A stretch of DNA of 64,000 nucleotides from Aeromonas sobria (GCF_000820145.1 NZ_CDBW01000004.1:62001-126000), one strand, 5' to 3'; shown: positions 18,151 through 30,566, counted from the first letter of the stretch. The notes: generated by a model from the sequence alone, not told the origin. Numbers and translations: made by a program.

Positions 18151-19137
18151 TTACTCGAATTGAGACAGGTTGTCTTTATCCACACCAACGTAGGCAACGC
18201 GCACCACCTTGTTGTCGATCTTCCAGTTGGTGCCTTCACCCGCCGCTTTGCCTTCAGCCAGGTTCTTGGTCAGCTCGAAGGTGGCTTTGGCCTGGTTGGC
18301 CGCGTCGTTCAGCACGGTTCCCGCCATGGCGCCGCTCTTGACCATGGCCAGCGCTTCCGGCAGCGCATCGACGCCGAACACCGGAATGGCGCTCTTACCC
18401 TGGGCTTTCAGTGACTCGACTGCGCCCATTGCCATACCGTCGTTATTGGCGATGACCACTTCGATCTTGTTGGCGTTGGGGCCGGAGATCCAGGCATCCA
18501 TCTTGTCTTTGGCCATGGCGGTATCCCACATACCGGTATCCATGTGCAGCTGCTCCGTCTTGAAGCCACCATCATTCAGGGTCTTGATGACATAGGAGGT
18601 ACGGGCTTCTGCATCCGGGTGGCCCGGCTCGCCCTTGAGCAGCACGAACTGGATCACGCCATCCTTGTTCAGATCCCACTCCGGATGAGCTTTCCAGTGT
18701 TTGGCAATCAGCTGACCCTGGATGATCCCTGACTCCTTGGAGTCAGTGCCCACGTAGTAGGCCTTGTCATAACTGGCCAGATCGGTAGCGCTCGGCTCCT
18801 TGTTGTAGAACACCACCGGGATATCTTCACCGCGGGCCTTCTCGATCACCACAGGGGCGGCAGCGGGGTCAACCAGGTTGATGGCCAGCGCCTTCACCCC
18901 TTTGGCCAGCAGCACGTCGATCTGGTCGTTCTGCTTGGACTGGTCGTTCTGGGAGTCATTCATCAGCAGCTCAACCCCGGGGTTGGCCGCCGCTTCCTTC
19001 TCGATCGCCTTACGCACGACCGCCATGAAGTTGTCATCGTATTTGTAGACAGTTACCCCGATGCGGGTGTCAGCCTGAGCATTGGCACCAGCCATCATGC
19101 CCATCAGCAGGGCGGCAACTGTGGTCAGTTTTTTCAT
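18151..19137 (-). CDS. mglB: Galactose/glucose-binding periplasmic protein
   Basis: Periplasmic receptor for D-galactose and D-glucose that feeds MglAC and, in E. coli, the Trg chemoreceptor. 328 residues; signal peptide [21 protein letters not shown]. Type I binding-protein fold with [14 protein letters not shown] at the mature start. The calcium-site loop [10 protein letters not shown] is near residue 160, and sugar contacts include MNDSQNDQ and the [10 protein letters not shown] segment. Start ATG 19137 has GGAG at suitable distance; an in-frame extension to 19191 is not needed. First gene of mglBAC, followed by an attenuating hairpin. Confidence 0.96.
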   Translation of the reverse strand: MKKLTTVAALLMGMMAGANAQADTRIGVTVYKYDDNFMAVVRKAIEKEAAANPGVELLMNDSQNDQSKQNDQIDVLLAKGVKALAINLVDPAAAPVVIEKARGEDIPVVFYNKEPSATDLASYDKAYYVGTDSKESGIIQGQLIAKHWKAHPEWDLNKDGVIQFVLLKGEPGHPDAEARTSYVIKTLNDGGFKTEQLHMDTGMWDTAMAKDKMDAWISGPNANKIEVVIANNDGMAMGAVESLKAQGKSAIPVFGVDALPEALAMVKSGAMAGTVLNDAANQAKATFELTKNLAEGKAAGEGTNWKIDNKVVRVAYVGVDKDNLSQFE

Positions 19138-19270
19138 TATGTGTGCTCCGATGTGTCTATCTGTGTTGTAGGGTGGCGAGCAATTGAACAATCGCCTATC
19201 AATGTAATCAGTTTGTTGTCATTTCTTCTGTGATCATGACGACAAAATGAAAACGATTACACTCTGTTAC
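19138..19270 (-). promoter_or_regulatory. mglB promoter region with GalR-type operator and CRP-like site
   Basis: 19248-19263 reads TGAAAACGATTACACT, a 14-15 of 16 match to the gal operators upstream of lacZ and galE. Next to it, 19229-19244 in the mglB sense reads TGTCGTCATGATCACA, resembling TGTGA-N6-TCACA for CRP. The arrangement (repressor site and CRP site upstream of mglB) parallels E. coli. The exact -10/-35 boxes are not evident. Confidence 0.75.
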
Positions 19271-19382
19271 ACTGCGTCTTTTTATTTATTTTTCAAATGC
19301 ATACAAACAAAAACAAGAATTGAGACTCAAGCAACCCCTTTTCATAATGGGCCAGTCGTTACCGGCCTGTTGTCAAAACGGT

Positions 19383-22442
<3,060 letters not shown>

Positions 22443-22502
22443 TCACTCTCTCCCCGCAGATTAGAAAACGTATGCAGTCTAGAGAAGTATGGCGCAGGGA
22501 AC

Positions 22503-22538
22503 GGCGATCTCGCTCACACAGATGTAAACGATTACACT
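22503..22538 (-). promoter_or_regulatory. lacZ operator (GalR-type) with adjacent CRP-like half-site
   Basis: TGTAAACGATTACACT at 22523-22538 contains the near-perfect dyad TGTAA-n-CGnTTACA of GalR/GalS operators, about 80 bp before lacZ. On the lacZ sense strand TGTGAGCGAGATCGCC (22503-22518) has one good CRP half-site. The operator and its flank are shared, inverted, with the galR-galE region over about 21 bp. Confidence 0.75.
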
Positions 22539-22603
22539 CATTTTGTTAAGTAAAACGGAGTAAAAATGATTAAAAACCAGTAAAACAATAAACAGGCAGG
22601 AAA

Positions 22604-22621
22604 TGGCCCCGAACAGGGCCA
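22604..22621 (-). terminator. Hairpin after the gal repressor gene
   Basis: TGGCCC and GGGCCA type arms (22604-22610 and 22615-22621) with a five-base loop, followed in the leftward sense by TTTCC. It is a modest terminator between the repressor gene and the lacZ upstream region. Confidence 0.5.
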
Positions 22622-22631
22622 CAACAGGGGG

Positions 22632-23639
22632 CTATCCGGCCCGAACCGGTGCCACCGAGTGACGATTGATCAGGGTCGGGGTATAGATCCGGCTCTGGGT
22701 CGCCTCGCTCTCCCCTGCCGCCAGCTGAATCGCCAGCTTGGCCGCCTGGGCCGCCATCAATTCGATGGGGTAACGCATGGTTGAGAGTTTGGGTCTCAGG
22801 TATCTGGCATAGATGATGTCATCGAAGCCCACTACCGAGACCTCTTCCGGCACCCGCAGACCGTTATCTGCCAACACCGAGATAACACCGGCGGCCATGG
22901 CATCGTTATAAGCAACCACCGCGGTCACCTTGAGCCCCTTGGCCAGCAGGTTGAGCATGGCGCGCTCGCCACCCTCCTCGTTGGGAGTGCCGCTCTCGAT
23001 AAGCTCCGCATCGGCAGCCAGACCCGCCGCCATCAGCCCGTCCTGATAGCCTTGCAGGCGCAAGGTGGCATCCTCGATGGCATGGTCCGAGCTGATAAAG
23101 GCGATATGGCGGTGGCCCAAGTCAATCAGATGACGGGTCGCCGTGGCCGCCCCCAGCCGGTTATTGAGGGAGATACAGCGCCCCTTGAGGGCCGGAATAT
23201 CGCGGTTAATCAGCACCATACCCGGCACCCGATTGGCGTAGTCACAAAGCACCTCGTCACTGAGGGCCTTGCTGTGCACCACCAGCGCCTCGCAGCGCTT
23301 GCCGATCAGCAGCTCGATCGCTTCGCGCTCCTGACGTGCCTTGTGAAAACCGTTACCCATCAGCAGGTGAAGGTTCTGCTCTACCGCTACCGCCGAGACC
23401 CCCTTAACCAGTGCACCAAAGAAGGGATCCGCCACGTCACCCACCACCACTCCCATGGTATCGCAAGTCTGGCTCACCAGTGCCCGCGCGTTGGCGTTGG
23501 GGGTGTAGCCCAGCTCGGCCATGGCTTTCTGTACCACCTCGCGAGACGCGGCGCTGGCCTTGGGTGAGTTGTTCATCACCCGTGAAACCGTTGCCACTGA
23601 CACATTGGCCAAACGGGCGACATCCTTGATGGTGCTCAT
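22632..23639 (-). CDS. LacI-family galactose repressor (GalR/GalS type)
   Basis: LacI/GalR-family DNA-binding repressor, 335 residues. N-terminal helix-turn-helix STIKDVARLANVSVATVSRVMNN and hinge PNANARAL; the periplasmic-binding-like core shares blocks with E. coli GalS, such as CEALVVHSKALSD, GMVLINRDIP and VVAYNDAMAAGVISVL. Inducer would be galactose. Start ATG 23639 begins the HTH; in-frame ATG 23654 adds five residues. An operator matching the family consensus lies 107 bp upstream and is shared with galE, so it probably represses itself, galETKM, lacZ and mgl. GalR and GalS cannot be told apart here. Confidence 0.9.
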   Translation of the reverse strand: MSTIKDVARLANVSVATVSRVMNNSPKASAASREVVQKAMAELGYTPNANARALVSQTCDTMGVVVGDVADPFFGALVKGVSAVAVEQNLHLLMGNGFHKARQEREAIELLIGKRCEALVVHSKALSDEVLCDYANRVPGMVLINRDIPALKGRCISLNNRLGAATATRHLIDLGHRHIAFISSDHAIEDATLRLQGYQDGLMAAGLAADAELIESGTPNEEGGERAMLNLLAKGLKVTAVVAYNDAMAAGVISVLADNGLRVPEEVSVVGFDDIIYARYLRPKLSTMRYPIELMAAQAAKLAIQLAAGESEATQSRIYTPTLINRHSVAPVRAG

Positions 23640-23745
23640 GCTGTTTTCACTCATTTCACAGTGCAATAGAGCTGCATTATAACGAGCAAACCCTTTAAAA
23701 ACAGTGATGAAGAACATATGTGCAGCCATGGCCATTTCGAAATGA

Positions 23746-23761
23746 GTGTAATCGTTTACAC
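23746..23761. promoter_or_regulatory. GalR-type operator between repressor gene and galE
   Basis: GTGTAATCGTTTACAC is a nearly perfect palindrome and the best match in the window to the gal operator consensus. It lies between the divergent repressor gene and galETKM and can serve both. A possible galE -10 box, TAGACT, lies at 23804-23809, but a matching -35 is poor. Confidence 0.8.
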
Positions 23762-23839
23762 AATTTTGCAAGCAAGTTCACAGTTTGGTCGCTCCCCCCT
23801 CGCTAGACTCCTTTCAGACACTTTTCAGTGGAGAGCAAA

Positions 23840-24853
23840 ATGAACGTTCTGGTCACCGGCGGCTGCGGATATATCGGCAGCCACACCTGTCTGGCCCTGC
23901 AAGCGGCAGGCATGAACCCCGTGGTGGTCGATAACCTCGGCAACAGCAAGCGCAGTGTACTGACGCGGATCGCCGCCATCAGCGGTCAGGAGCCCGCATT
24001 CTATCAGGGGGATATTCGCGATCCCGCCCTGCTGGATCGGATCTTCGCCGAGCAGCAGATCGACGCAGTGATCCACTTTGCCGCCCTCAAAGCGGTCGGC
24101 GAGTCGACCCGCATTCCACTGGATTACTACGAGAATAACCTGAGCGGCACCCTCACCCTGCTGCAGGCGATGAAACGGGCCGGGGTGCACAATCTGGTGT
24201 TCAGCTCCTCGGCCACCGTCTATGGCGATCCCGCCAGCCTGCCGATCCGCGAGGATTTCCCCCGCAGCGCCACCAACCCCTACGGACGATCCAAGCTGAT
24301 CATCGAGGAAATCCTCGAAGATCTGCAGCTGGCCGAGTCCCACTGGAGCATGACCCTGCTGCGTTACTTCAATCCGGTCGGCGCCCATGAATCGGGCACC
24401 ATGGGGGAAGACCCGCAGGGCATCCCCAACAATCTCATGCCATTTTTGACCCAGGTGGCCATCGACCGTCGCGACTGTCTCTCGGTCTTTGGAAACGATT
24501 ACCCCACCCCGGACGGCACCGGTGTGCGCGACTACATCCACGTAATGGATCTCGCCGAAGGTCACGTCAAGGCACTGCAACACTGCGCCAACAAGGGTGG
24601 CGTGCACACCTACAACCTGGGCACCGGTCAGGGCCAGAGCGTGTTGCAGCTGGTCGCCGCCTTCTCCAATGCCTGCGGCAAGCCGCTGCCGTTTCGCATC
24701 GAACCGCGCCGCCCGGGCGACATCGCCGCCTGCTGGGCCGATCCGGCCAAGGCAGAGCGCGAGCTGGGCTGGCAGGCGACCCGAGATATCGACGCCATGT
24801 GCGCCGACAGCTGGCGCTGGCAATCGGCCAACCCGAATGGTTACGAGGAGTAG
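23840..24853 (+). CDS. galE: UDP-glucose 4-epimerase
   Basis: Interconverts UDP-galactose and UDP-glucose with bound NAD, in the Leloir pathway and for surface polysaccharide precursors. 337 residues (E. coli 338). Short-chain dehydrogenase fold: NAD motif VTGGCGYIGSHT at the N-terminus, FSSSATVYG with the Ser/Thr of the triad near 124, and the YGRSK catalytic Tyr/Lys near 149-153. GGAGAG precedes ATG 23840. First gene of galETKM, downstream of the GalR-type operator; galT follows 56 bp later. Confidence 0.97.
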   Translation: MNVLVTGGCGYIGSHTCLALQAAGMNPVVVDNLGNSKRSVLTRIAAISGQEPAFYQGDIRDPALLDRIFAEQQIDAVIHFAALKAVGESTRIPLDYYENNLSGTLTLLQAMKRAGVHNLVFSSSATVYGDPASLPIREDFPRSATNPYGRSKLIIEEILEDLQLAESHWSMTLLRYFNPVGAHESGTMGEDPQGIPNNLMPFLTQVAIDRRDCLSVFGNDYPTPDGTGVRDYIHVMDLAEGHVKALQHCANKGGVHTYNLGTGQGQSVLQLVAAFSNACGKPLPFRIEPRRPGDIAACWADPAKAERELGWQATRDIDAMCADSWRWQSANPNGYEE

Positions 24854-24912
24854 GCACTCCTGCTCCCCGTTAATAAACGACTATTTTTTCAATATCTTAT
24901 TCAGGAGAGATG

Positions 24913-25971
24913 ATGTTCAACCCCGTCGATCATCCCCATCGCCGCTTCAACCCGCTGACCGGTCAGTATGTGCTGGTCTCCCCCCACCGGGCCAAGCGCC
25001 CCTGGCAGGGACAGGTGGAGAAGGTGAGTCAGGCCCCCAAACAGGCCCACGATCCCGACTGCTTCCTCTGCGCGGGCAACACCCGGGTCACCGCTGACAT
25101 CAACCCCGACTACAAGGGCACCTTCGTTTTTACCAACGACTTCGCCGCCCTGATGCAGGATACCCCGGCCGCCGACAACGCAGGGGACCCCCTGCTGAAG
25201 CTGGAAGCCGCCCGCGGCACCAGCCGGGTCATCTGCTTCTCGCCAAATCACGGCAAGACCCTGCCCGAGCTGCCGCAGCCCGCCATCGAAGGGGTGATCA
25301 CCACCTGGATGGATCAGGTCGCCGAGCTGTCGGCCCAGTGGCAGTGGGTGCAGGTCTTTGAAAACAAAGGGGCCGTCATGGGCTGCTCCAACCCGCACCC
25401 CCACGGCCAGATCTGGGGCAGCGACTTCCTGCCCAACGAGATCGCCCGTGAAGAGCAGCACCAGCGCGACTGGCTGGCCGAACATGGCCGCCCCATGCTG
25501 CTGGAGTATGTGGAGCGGGAGCTGGCGGATCGCTCGCGCATCGTGGTGGAGACCGAACACTGGCTCGCCGTGGTCCCCTTCTGGGCTGCCTGGCCGTTCG
25601 AAACCCTGTTGCTGCCCAAGGCGCACGTCCCCTCCATGCTCAACCTGACCAAGGCCCAGCAACAGGATCTGGCGGTGGCGCTCAAGGAGCTCACCAGCCG
25701 CTACGACAACCTGTTCGAGTGCAGCTTCCCCTACTCCATGGGCTGGCACTTTGCGCCGCCCAAATCGGATTGCCCCGAGGCATGGCAGTTGCACGCCCAC
25801 TTCTATCCGCCCCTGCTGCGCTCCGCCACCGTGCGCAAATTCATGGTGGGCTTCGAGATGCTGGCAGAGACCCAGCGCGACCTTACCCCCGAGCAGGCTG
25901 CCGAACGGCTGCGTGCCCTGAGCCCCATTCACTACAACCAGACCAGCCACACCAATGAGGAGGCCCTATGA
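24913..25971 (+). CDS. galT: Galactose-1-phosphate uridylyltransferase
   Basis: Exchanges UMP between UDP-glucose and galactose-1-phosphate. 352 residues, as in the GalT family. Visible: [20 protein letters not shown] at the start, the zinc ligands CFLCAGN near 50, and the nucleotidylated His in [11 protein letters not shown] near 165. The C-terminal [11 protein letters not shown] holds the second His set. Two tandem ATGs (24910, 24913); the second is preferred because AGGAG is five bases away, against two for the first. galK overlaps its stop codon by four bases (ATGA), implying translational coupling. Confidence 0.96.
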   Translation: MFNPVDHPHRRFNPLTGQYVLVSPHRAKRPWQGQVEKVSQAPKQAHDPDCFLCAGNTRVTADINPDYKGTFVFTNDFAALMQDTPAADNAGDPLLKLEAARGTSRVICFSPNHGKTLPELPQPAIEGVITTWMDQVAELSAQWQWVQVFENKGAVMGCSNPHPHGQIWGSDFLPNEIAREEQHQRDWLAEHGRPMLLEYVERELADRSRIVVETEHWLAVVPFWAAWPFETLLLPKAHVPSMLNLTKAQQQDLAVALKELTSRYDNLFECSFPYSMGWHFAPPKSDCPEAWQLHAHFYPPLLRSATVRKFMVGFEMLAETQRDLTPEQAAERLRALSPIHYNQTSHTNEEAL

Positions 25972-27116
25972 CCCCCAGCCAACGCGTCAGCACCGTTTTT
26001 GCCGAGCAATTTGCCAAAAAGCCCGACCTGCTGGTGCGCGCCCCCGGTCGCGTCAACCTCATAGGTGAACATACCGACTACAACGACGGCTTCGTGCTGC
26101 CTTGCGCCATCGACTACGAGACCTGCGTCGCCATCGGCCTGCGCGATGACCAGCTGGTGCAGGTGATCGCCGCTGACTACGACAACCAGCGCGACCAGTT
26201 CGACCTCGACCAGCCCATTGAGCACCACGCCGACCAGCGCTGGAGCGACTACATCCGCGGCGTGGTGAAATATCTACAAGCCCGTGGTTATGCCCTGCGC
26301 GGCCTTGATCTGGTGGTTTCCGGCAACGTGCCGCAGGGTGCGGGCCTCTCCTCCTCCGCCTCGCTGGAAGTGGCCATCGGCCAGGCCTTCAAAGAGGCGC
26401 TGGGGCTAGACATCACTCAGGCCGAGATCGCCCTCAACGGCCAGCAAGCGGAGAACAAGTTCGTCGGCTGCAACTGCGGCATCATGGATCAGATGATCTC
26501 CGCCAGCGGCAAAACCGATCATGCCCTGCTGCTCGACTGCCGCTCGCTGGAGACCCGCCTCATCCCCATGCCAGCGGATCTGGCGGTGCTGATCGTCAAC
26601 TCCAACATGCGCCGTGGTCTGGTGGACAGCGAATACAACACCCGTCGCCAACAGTGCGAGACCGCCGCCCGTCACTACGGGGTCAAGGCACTGCGCGACC
26701 TGGATCTGGCCGGTCTGGAAGCGGGCAAAGCCGGGCTGGATGAGGCCTGTTACCGCCGTGCCCGCCACGTGGTCGGCGAAAATGCTCGTACCCTGGCGGC
26801 AGCCGATGCGCTGGCCAGCCACGATCTGACCCGCCTCGGCGAGCTGATGGCCGAGTCACACGCCGCCATGCGCGATGACTTCGAGATCACCGTGCCCGCC
26901 ATCGACGGTCTGGTGGAGATCATCAAGGCCAGGATCGGCACCGATGGCGGCGTGCGGATGACCGGTGGCGGCTTCGGCGGCTGTGTGGTCGCCCTGCTGC
27001 GCCCCGAGAAAGTGGCTGAGGTGATCGCCGCCGTCGAGGCAGAGTACCCTGCTATCTCAGGCCGCAAGGCTGACTGCTACGTCTGCCGCGCCAGCGCGGG
27101 GGCGGGAAAACTATGA
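25968..27116 (+). CDS. galK: Galactokinase
   Basis: GHMP-family kinase phosphorylating galactose at O1 with ATP, the entry step of the Leloir pathway. 382 residues, identical to E. coli length. Visible: [19 protein letters not shown] near 25-45, the phosphate loop [15 protein letters not shown] near 125, catalytic Asp in [11 protein letters not shown], and [14 protein letters not shown] near 335. The start overlaps the galT stop. The stop TGA (27114-27116) overlaps the ATG of a 23-codon junction ORF that repeats the galK tail. Confidence 0.97.
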   Translation: MTPSQRVSTVFAEQFAKKPDLLVRAPGRVNLIGEHTDYNDGFVLPCAIDYETCVAIGLRDDQLVQVIAADYDNQRDQFDLDQPIEHHADQRWSDYIRGVVKYLQARGYALRGLDLVVSGNVPQGAGLSSSASLEVAIGQAFKEALGLDITQAEIALNGQQAENKFVGCNCGIMDQMISASGKTDHALLLDCRSLETRLIPMPADLAVLIVNSNMRRGLVDSEYNTRRQQCETAARHYGVKALRDLDLAGLEAGKAGLDEACYRRARHVVGENARTLAAADALASHDLTRLGELMAESHAAMRDDFEITVPAIDGLVEIIKARIGTDGGVRMTGGGFGGCVVALLRPEKVAEVIAAVEAEYPAISGRKADCYVCRASAGAGKL

Positions 27117-27184
27117 GCCCATTTATGATGCAGGCCGACGGCTACGTCTACCGGATCGGCAACACAGGTGCAGGCAAGTTATGA
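27113..27184 (+). other. Junction mini-ORF between galK and galM: galM-like head, galK-like tail
   Basis: 23 codons from ATG 27113 (overlapping the galK stop as ATGA) to TGA 27182-27184 (overlapping the galM start as ATGA). The head MSPFMM resembles M-TPFE of GalM. The tail ADGYVYRIGNTGAGKL resembles the GalK end [15 protein letters not shown], with one in-frame codon inserted. Bases around TACGTCT and GCAAGTTATGAGC repeat at a 65-68 bp period. This is what an old tandem duplication of the galK-galM junction would leave. The open frame is kept; translation is unproven. Confidence 0.6.
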
Positions 27185-28170
27185 GCAGCGCCATGACCCC
27201 ATTCGAGCTGGAAAACGAGGAGGGGCTGCGCCTGCGCGGCCTCGATTTTGGCGCCACCCTCACCTCCCTCACCCTGCTGGTAGCGGGCCAGCGCCGTGAA
27301 GTGCTGCTGGGCTGTGCCGACGACGCCTATCCCACCCAGCAGGTGTGGCTGGGGGCGGTGGCAGGGCGCTTTGCCAACCGCATTGGCGGCGCCGAGCTGG
27401 TGCGCGCTGGCGAGCGCTGGCCGCTGGATGCCAATCAGGCACCCAACTGCCTGCATGGCGGGCAGGCAGGCTTTCATCGTCAGCGCTGGCAGATCAAGGA
27501 GCTGGAGGCGGATCGGGTCAAGCTGATGTTGCTCTCCCGAGCGGGGGATCAGGGCTTTCCCGGCAATCTGCGGGTAACGCTGGAGTACCGGCTGGAGCAG
27601 AGCGATCTGGTGGTCGATTTTATGGCCAGCACGGATGCAGCGACCCCGGTCAGCCTCACCAGCCACACCTACTTCAATCTCGATGAGAACTCGGACGGTA
27701 GCGATGTGCGTGACCACCTCATCAGCATTAATGCCGACCACTTTCTGCCCAGCGACCCGAGCGGTTTGCCGATCGCCATCACTCCGGTGGAGGGGCCATT
27801 CGATCTACGCCACGAACGCCTTGTCGGCCAGGATTGGCTGAGCCATTCCCAGCAGCAACAGGCCAAGGGGTACGATCATGCCTTTGTGCTCAACGGCCCG
27901 ACATCAGAATGGGCCGCTCGGGTGGTGTCGGGAGACAAGCAGCTGGCGATGGAGGTCTACACCAACCAGCCCTCGCTGCAGTTCTATACCGGCAACTGGC
28001 TGACCAATACCCCGAACCGCAGCGGCCAGTCGCACCGGGATCACGACGGCTTCTGTCTTGAGGCGCAACAGCTGCCGGACAGCCCCAATCGACCCGAGCT
28101 GGGCAACCCCTGGCTGCTGCCGGGCGGGCGTTATCACCACCAGACCCGCTACCGTTTTATCCGCGACTGA
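27181..28170 (+). CDS. galM: Galactose mutarotase (aldose 1-epimerase)
   Basis: Interconverts alpha- and beta-galactose so that the beta form released by LacZ can be used by GalK. 329 residues. Visible: GRFANRIGGAEL near 60, the His in NCLHGGQAGFHRQRW near 82-90, the catalytic His in SLTSHTYFNLDE near 160, and the catalytic base Glu in GFCLEAQQLPDSPN near 290. The start ATG 27181 overlaps the stop of the junction mini-ORF, so loading of ribosomes may depend on it; an internal ATG 27193 also exists. Last gene of galETKM; a terminator follows. Confidence 0.94.
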   Translation: MSSAMTPFELENEEGLRLRGLDFGATLTSLTLLVAGQRREVLLGCADDAYPTQQVWLGAVAGRFANRIGGAELVRAGERWPLDANQAPNCLHGGQAGFHRQRWQIKELEADRVKLMLLSRAGDQGFPGNLRVTLEYRLEQSDLVVDFMASTDAATPVSLTSHTYFNLDENSDGSDVRDHLISINADHFLPSDPSGLPIAITPVEGPFDLRHERLVGQDWLSHSQQQQAKGYDHAFVLNGPTSEWAARVVSGDKQLAMEVYTNQPSLQFYTGNWLTNTPNRSGQSHRDHDGFCLEAQQLPDSPNRPELGNPWLLPGGRYHHQTRYRFIRD

Positions 28171-28228
28171 CTTAAAGGTTTCACGATTTTTACATAGCCT
28201 CAGCAGTCACAATCGAGCAAGATAAGCC

Positions 28229-28257
28229 GCCCCGAATTCTCTGTCGGGGCTTTTTTT
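28229..28257 (+). terminator. Intrinsic terminator of the gal operon
   Basis: GCCCCGA (28229-28235) and TCGGGGC (28244-28250), 8-base loop, followed by seven Ts. Textbook form between galM and uppP. Confidence 0.92.
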
Positions 28258-28284
28258 GCATCAACGTAGCAAGGATTCTGTTCG

Positions 28285-29108
28285 ATGACTGACACTTATA
28301 GCCTGCTGGTCGCCTTTATTCTGGGCGTCGTCGAGGGGCTGACCGAGTTTCTCCCCGTCTCCTCCACCGGCCACATGATTATCGTCGGCCATCTGCTGGG
28401 CTTTGAAGGGCCCAAGGCCGCCACCTTCGAAGTGGTGATCCAGCTTGGCTCCATTCTCGCCGTGGTCGCCGTCTTCTGGCGCCGCCTGTTTGGCCTGATT
28501 GGCATCCACTTTGGTCAGAAGCCGTCTCAGGATCACGCCACCCTGTCGCTGGTCCACATCATCCTCGGCATGCTGCCTGCCATCGTCATCGGCCTCGCCG
28601 TACACAGCTGGATCAAGGCCAACCTGTTTGGCCCGGAGACTGTGATGTACGCACTGGTGGCCGGGGGCATCTTGCTGATCATCGCCGAGAAGTGCCGCCC
28701 TGCCGTCACCGCCGAAACCCTGGATGACATCAGCTACAAACAGGCATTCGGTATCGGCCTGTTCCAGTGTCTGGCCCTGTGGCCCTGTGGCCCGGTTTCT
28801 CCCGCTCCGGCGCCACCATCAGTGGTGGCATGCTGATGGGGATCAGCCGTCACGCAGCCGCCGAGTTCTCCTTCCTCATGGCGGTGCCCATGATGGTGGC
28901 GGCCAGCGGGCTGGATCTCTACAAGAGCCGCGACTTCCTCTCCATGGCCGACTTCCCGATGTTTGCGGTGGGCTTTATCACCGCCTTCGTGGTGGCAATG
29001 TTTGCGATCAAGACCTTCCTGGCCTTGATCCGCCGGATCGACTTTATCCCGTTCGCCATCTACCGCTTTATCGTGGCGTTCGCCGTCTATCTGGTGTTTG
29101 TCGCCTGA
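28285..29108 (+). pseudogene. uppP: Undecaprenyl-diphosphatase UppP (BacA), frameshifted
   Basis: Integral-membrane phosphatase that recycles undecaprenyl diphosphate for cell-wall synthesis and gives bacitracin tolerance. The first ~165 codons read correctly ([22 protein letters not shown], the first active-site region), then derail after CLALWP. The remainder, [22 protein letters not shown] with the second active-site region to the C-terminus VYLVFVA, continues in another frame from about 28789. The break is an extra 8-bp copy: GGCCCTGT at 28773-28780 and again at 28781-28788. Removing one copy restores a single ~271-residue protein. It could be a genuine mutation, slipped-strand phase variation, or an assembly error. 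AAGGA precedes ATG 28285. Confidence 0.88.
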
Positions 29109-29130
29109 CCGGCAGCCAGCAATGGAATGA

Positions 29131-29158
29131 AAAAAGGGACCAATTTGGTCCCTTTTTC
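29131..29158. terminator. Bidirectional terminator between uppP and chrR
   Basis: AAAAAGGGACC and GGTCCCTTTTT are arms of a perfect hairpin with an AT loop. The two genes converge here, and the A/T runs allow termination in both directions. Confidence 0.9.
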
Positions 29159-29174
29159 TATGGCGTCATTGTGC

Positions 29175-29864
29175 TCAGTAGAGGTGCTGGCTGATGCCGT
29201 TGAGCAGCCGCGACAATCCCTTGGTGAACTGCACCGGCGCATCCTGCACCGTGTAGCAGAGGCAGCCATCGGGCGTGTGCGGACTGTGGGAGTGGCTGGC
29301 ATCGCGCCAGATAAAATCCCCCGCCTGATAACAGGTATCGCCATCCTGAATATTGCCCGCCAGCAGCAGGGTCAGCTCATAGCCCTGATGGGTATGCTCA
29401 GGGATGCGACCACCCGCCTCGATATGGAGCAGGCTGGCGCGCGCGCCCATCTCGTCCAGCGGCAGACTCTGCTGACGAATGGCCCCGATATGGCGCCACT
29501 TGGGGGAGCGGTAGCGGGCCAGCACCCGCGGCAAACGGTAGGCGTGACCGGCCACCTCCAACTCGGTGGGCTGGGCTCGGGGCAGATCGATAACGGGTGC
29601 GGCAACCGATTCGGGCTGCGCCAGAATATCCGCCAGCATGGCGTCAAATCCGGCGTCCAGCGCCACGTCATCGCGGGAGGCCAGCTCGGGCTCTGCTGGC
29701 GAGGCAAGATATTGCTGCGCCAGCTCCTCTTCGAATGTTTTCAGTCGGGCAGCGCAATCGGGGCAGAGTTCACAGTGGGCGGAGAGCCCCACCGCCAGCG
29801 GCAGAGGAAGCTCGTCGGCGGCGAAGGCGCGCAGCATAGGGTCGGTCGGATGGGCTTTAATCAT
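29175..29864 (-). CDS. ChrR-family anti-sigma factor
   Basis: Cupin anti-sigma factor of the ChrR type, which holds its partner sigma factor until singlet oxygen or related oxidative stress. 229 residues. N-terminal zinc-binding anti-sigma domain with HCELCPDC (His and Cys ligands near residues 30-36), then a C-terminal cupin from about 110 with GGRIPEHTHQGYELTLLLAG and DFIWRDASHSH. It overlaps the end of the sigma gene by eight bases, so the two are translationally coupled. By analogy with Rhodobacter ChrR, both domains bind zinc. Confidence 0.9.
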   Translation of the reverse strand: MIKAHPTDPMLRAFAADELPLPLAVGLSAHCELCPDCAARLKTFEEELAQQYLASPAEPELASRDDVALDAGFDAMLADILAQPESVAAPVIDLPRAQPTELEVAGHAYRLPRVLARYRSPKWRHIGAIRQQSLPLDEMGARASLLHIEAGGRIPEHTHQGYELTLLLAGNIQDGDTCYQAGDFIWRDASHSHSPHTPDGCLCYTVQDAPVQFTKGLSRLLNGISQHLY

Positions 29865-30426
29865 GGCCTTGCTCCACTTGCTCTTTCAGTTTCTGTAACG
29901 CCAGTCTGAGGCGGGACTTGATGGTACCGAGCGGCACGCCGAGTCGCTCCGCCAACTCCTGCTGGGAGAACTCCTGCAGATAGATGCCACGCACCACCTG
30001 CTGTTGTGGCTCCGGCAGGGTGCCCAGATAGTGGGCCATCTGACGGGTCAGCACCGCATCCTCACCACCGCTCAGGTGCTCCTCTTCGGCCTGAAACTCC
30101 AACACCGGCCACAGCTCCTCGGCACAGAGATCCTCCTTGCTGGCGCGACGGCGGCGCAGCATGTCGAAGCACTGGTTGCGCATCACGGTATAGATCCAGG
30201 TGGTCGGCGCCCCCTTCTCGGGGTGGTAGAGGCGCGCCTTCTGCCACACCAGCAGCAGTGTCTCTTGTACCAGCTCCATGGCGTTGGCCTCGCTGCCGAG
30301 ATGGCGCAAACCGTAGCTACGAATGCGCGGCGCGAAGTGCTGGAACAGGTGGGCAAAGGCCGCCTTGTCGGCGTGCTCTGCCACCCGTATCAACAGGGCT
30401 TCCAGGTCGCCATTAGGGTTATCCAT
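29857..30426 (-). CDS. ECF sigma factor, RpoE/ChrR-partner type (ECF11-like)
   Basis: Group IV sigma factor of 189 residues. Region 2: FAHLFQHFAPRIRSYGLRHL, NAMELVQETLLLVWQKA and TTWIYTVMRNQCFDMLRRRR. Region 4: LPEPQQQVVRGIYLQEFSQ then the HTH ELAERLGVPLGTIKSRLRLA. Linkage to a ChrR anti-sigma factor points to the singlet-oxygen-responding class. Start ATG 30426; a longer frame to 30477 exists. A promoter of the class this sigma factor should read lies 97 bp upstream, indicating autoregulation. Confidence 0.92.
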   Translation of the reverse strand: MDNPNGDLEALLIRVAEHADKAAFAHLFQHFAPRIRSYGLRHLGSEANAMELVQETLLLVWQKARLYHPEKGAPTTWIYTVMRNQCFDMLRRRRASKEDLCAEELWPVLEFQAEEEHLSGGEDAVLTRQMAHYLGTLPEPQQQVVRGIYLQEFSQQELAERLGVPLGTIKSRLRLALQKLKEQVEQGHD

Positions 30427-30522
30427 CACGGGTGATGTCCTGCGTATGGTCGAGTGTGGTTGGCCAGTATATGCCATTGCGCCATCCCTTTGATGTGCTG
30501 TCGAGCGTGCTGTGGTGATGAC

Positions 30523-30551
30523 TATTACGACCTTGCAGCGCTGGCGGATCA
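30523..30551 (-). promoter_or_regulatory. ECF11-like autoregulatory promoter of the sigma-chrR operon
   Basis: Read leftward: TGATCC (30551-30546), 18-base spacer ending in CG, then TAATA (30527-30523). This matches the layout published for Rhodobacter RpoE targets (TGATCC-N18-TAAGA). The same layout recurs before the LON-domain gene. Confidence 0.72.
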
Positions 30552-30566
30552 GCAGGTCAGAAAAAA

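Noticed and set aside
28767..29108. Separate small gene for a UppP C-terminal half
   Set aside because: It joins the preceding frame exactly at the conserved WPGFSRSG once one 8-bp copy is removed, and it lacks its own ribosome site; treated as part of the frameshifted uppP.
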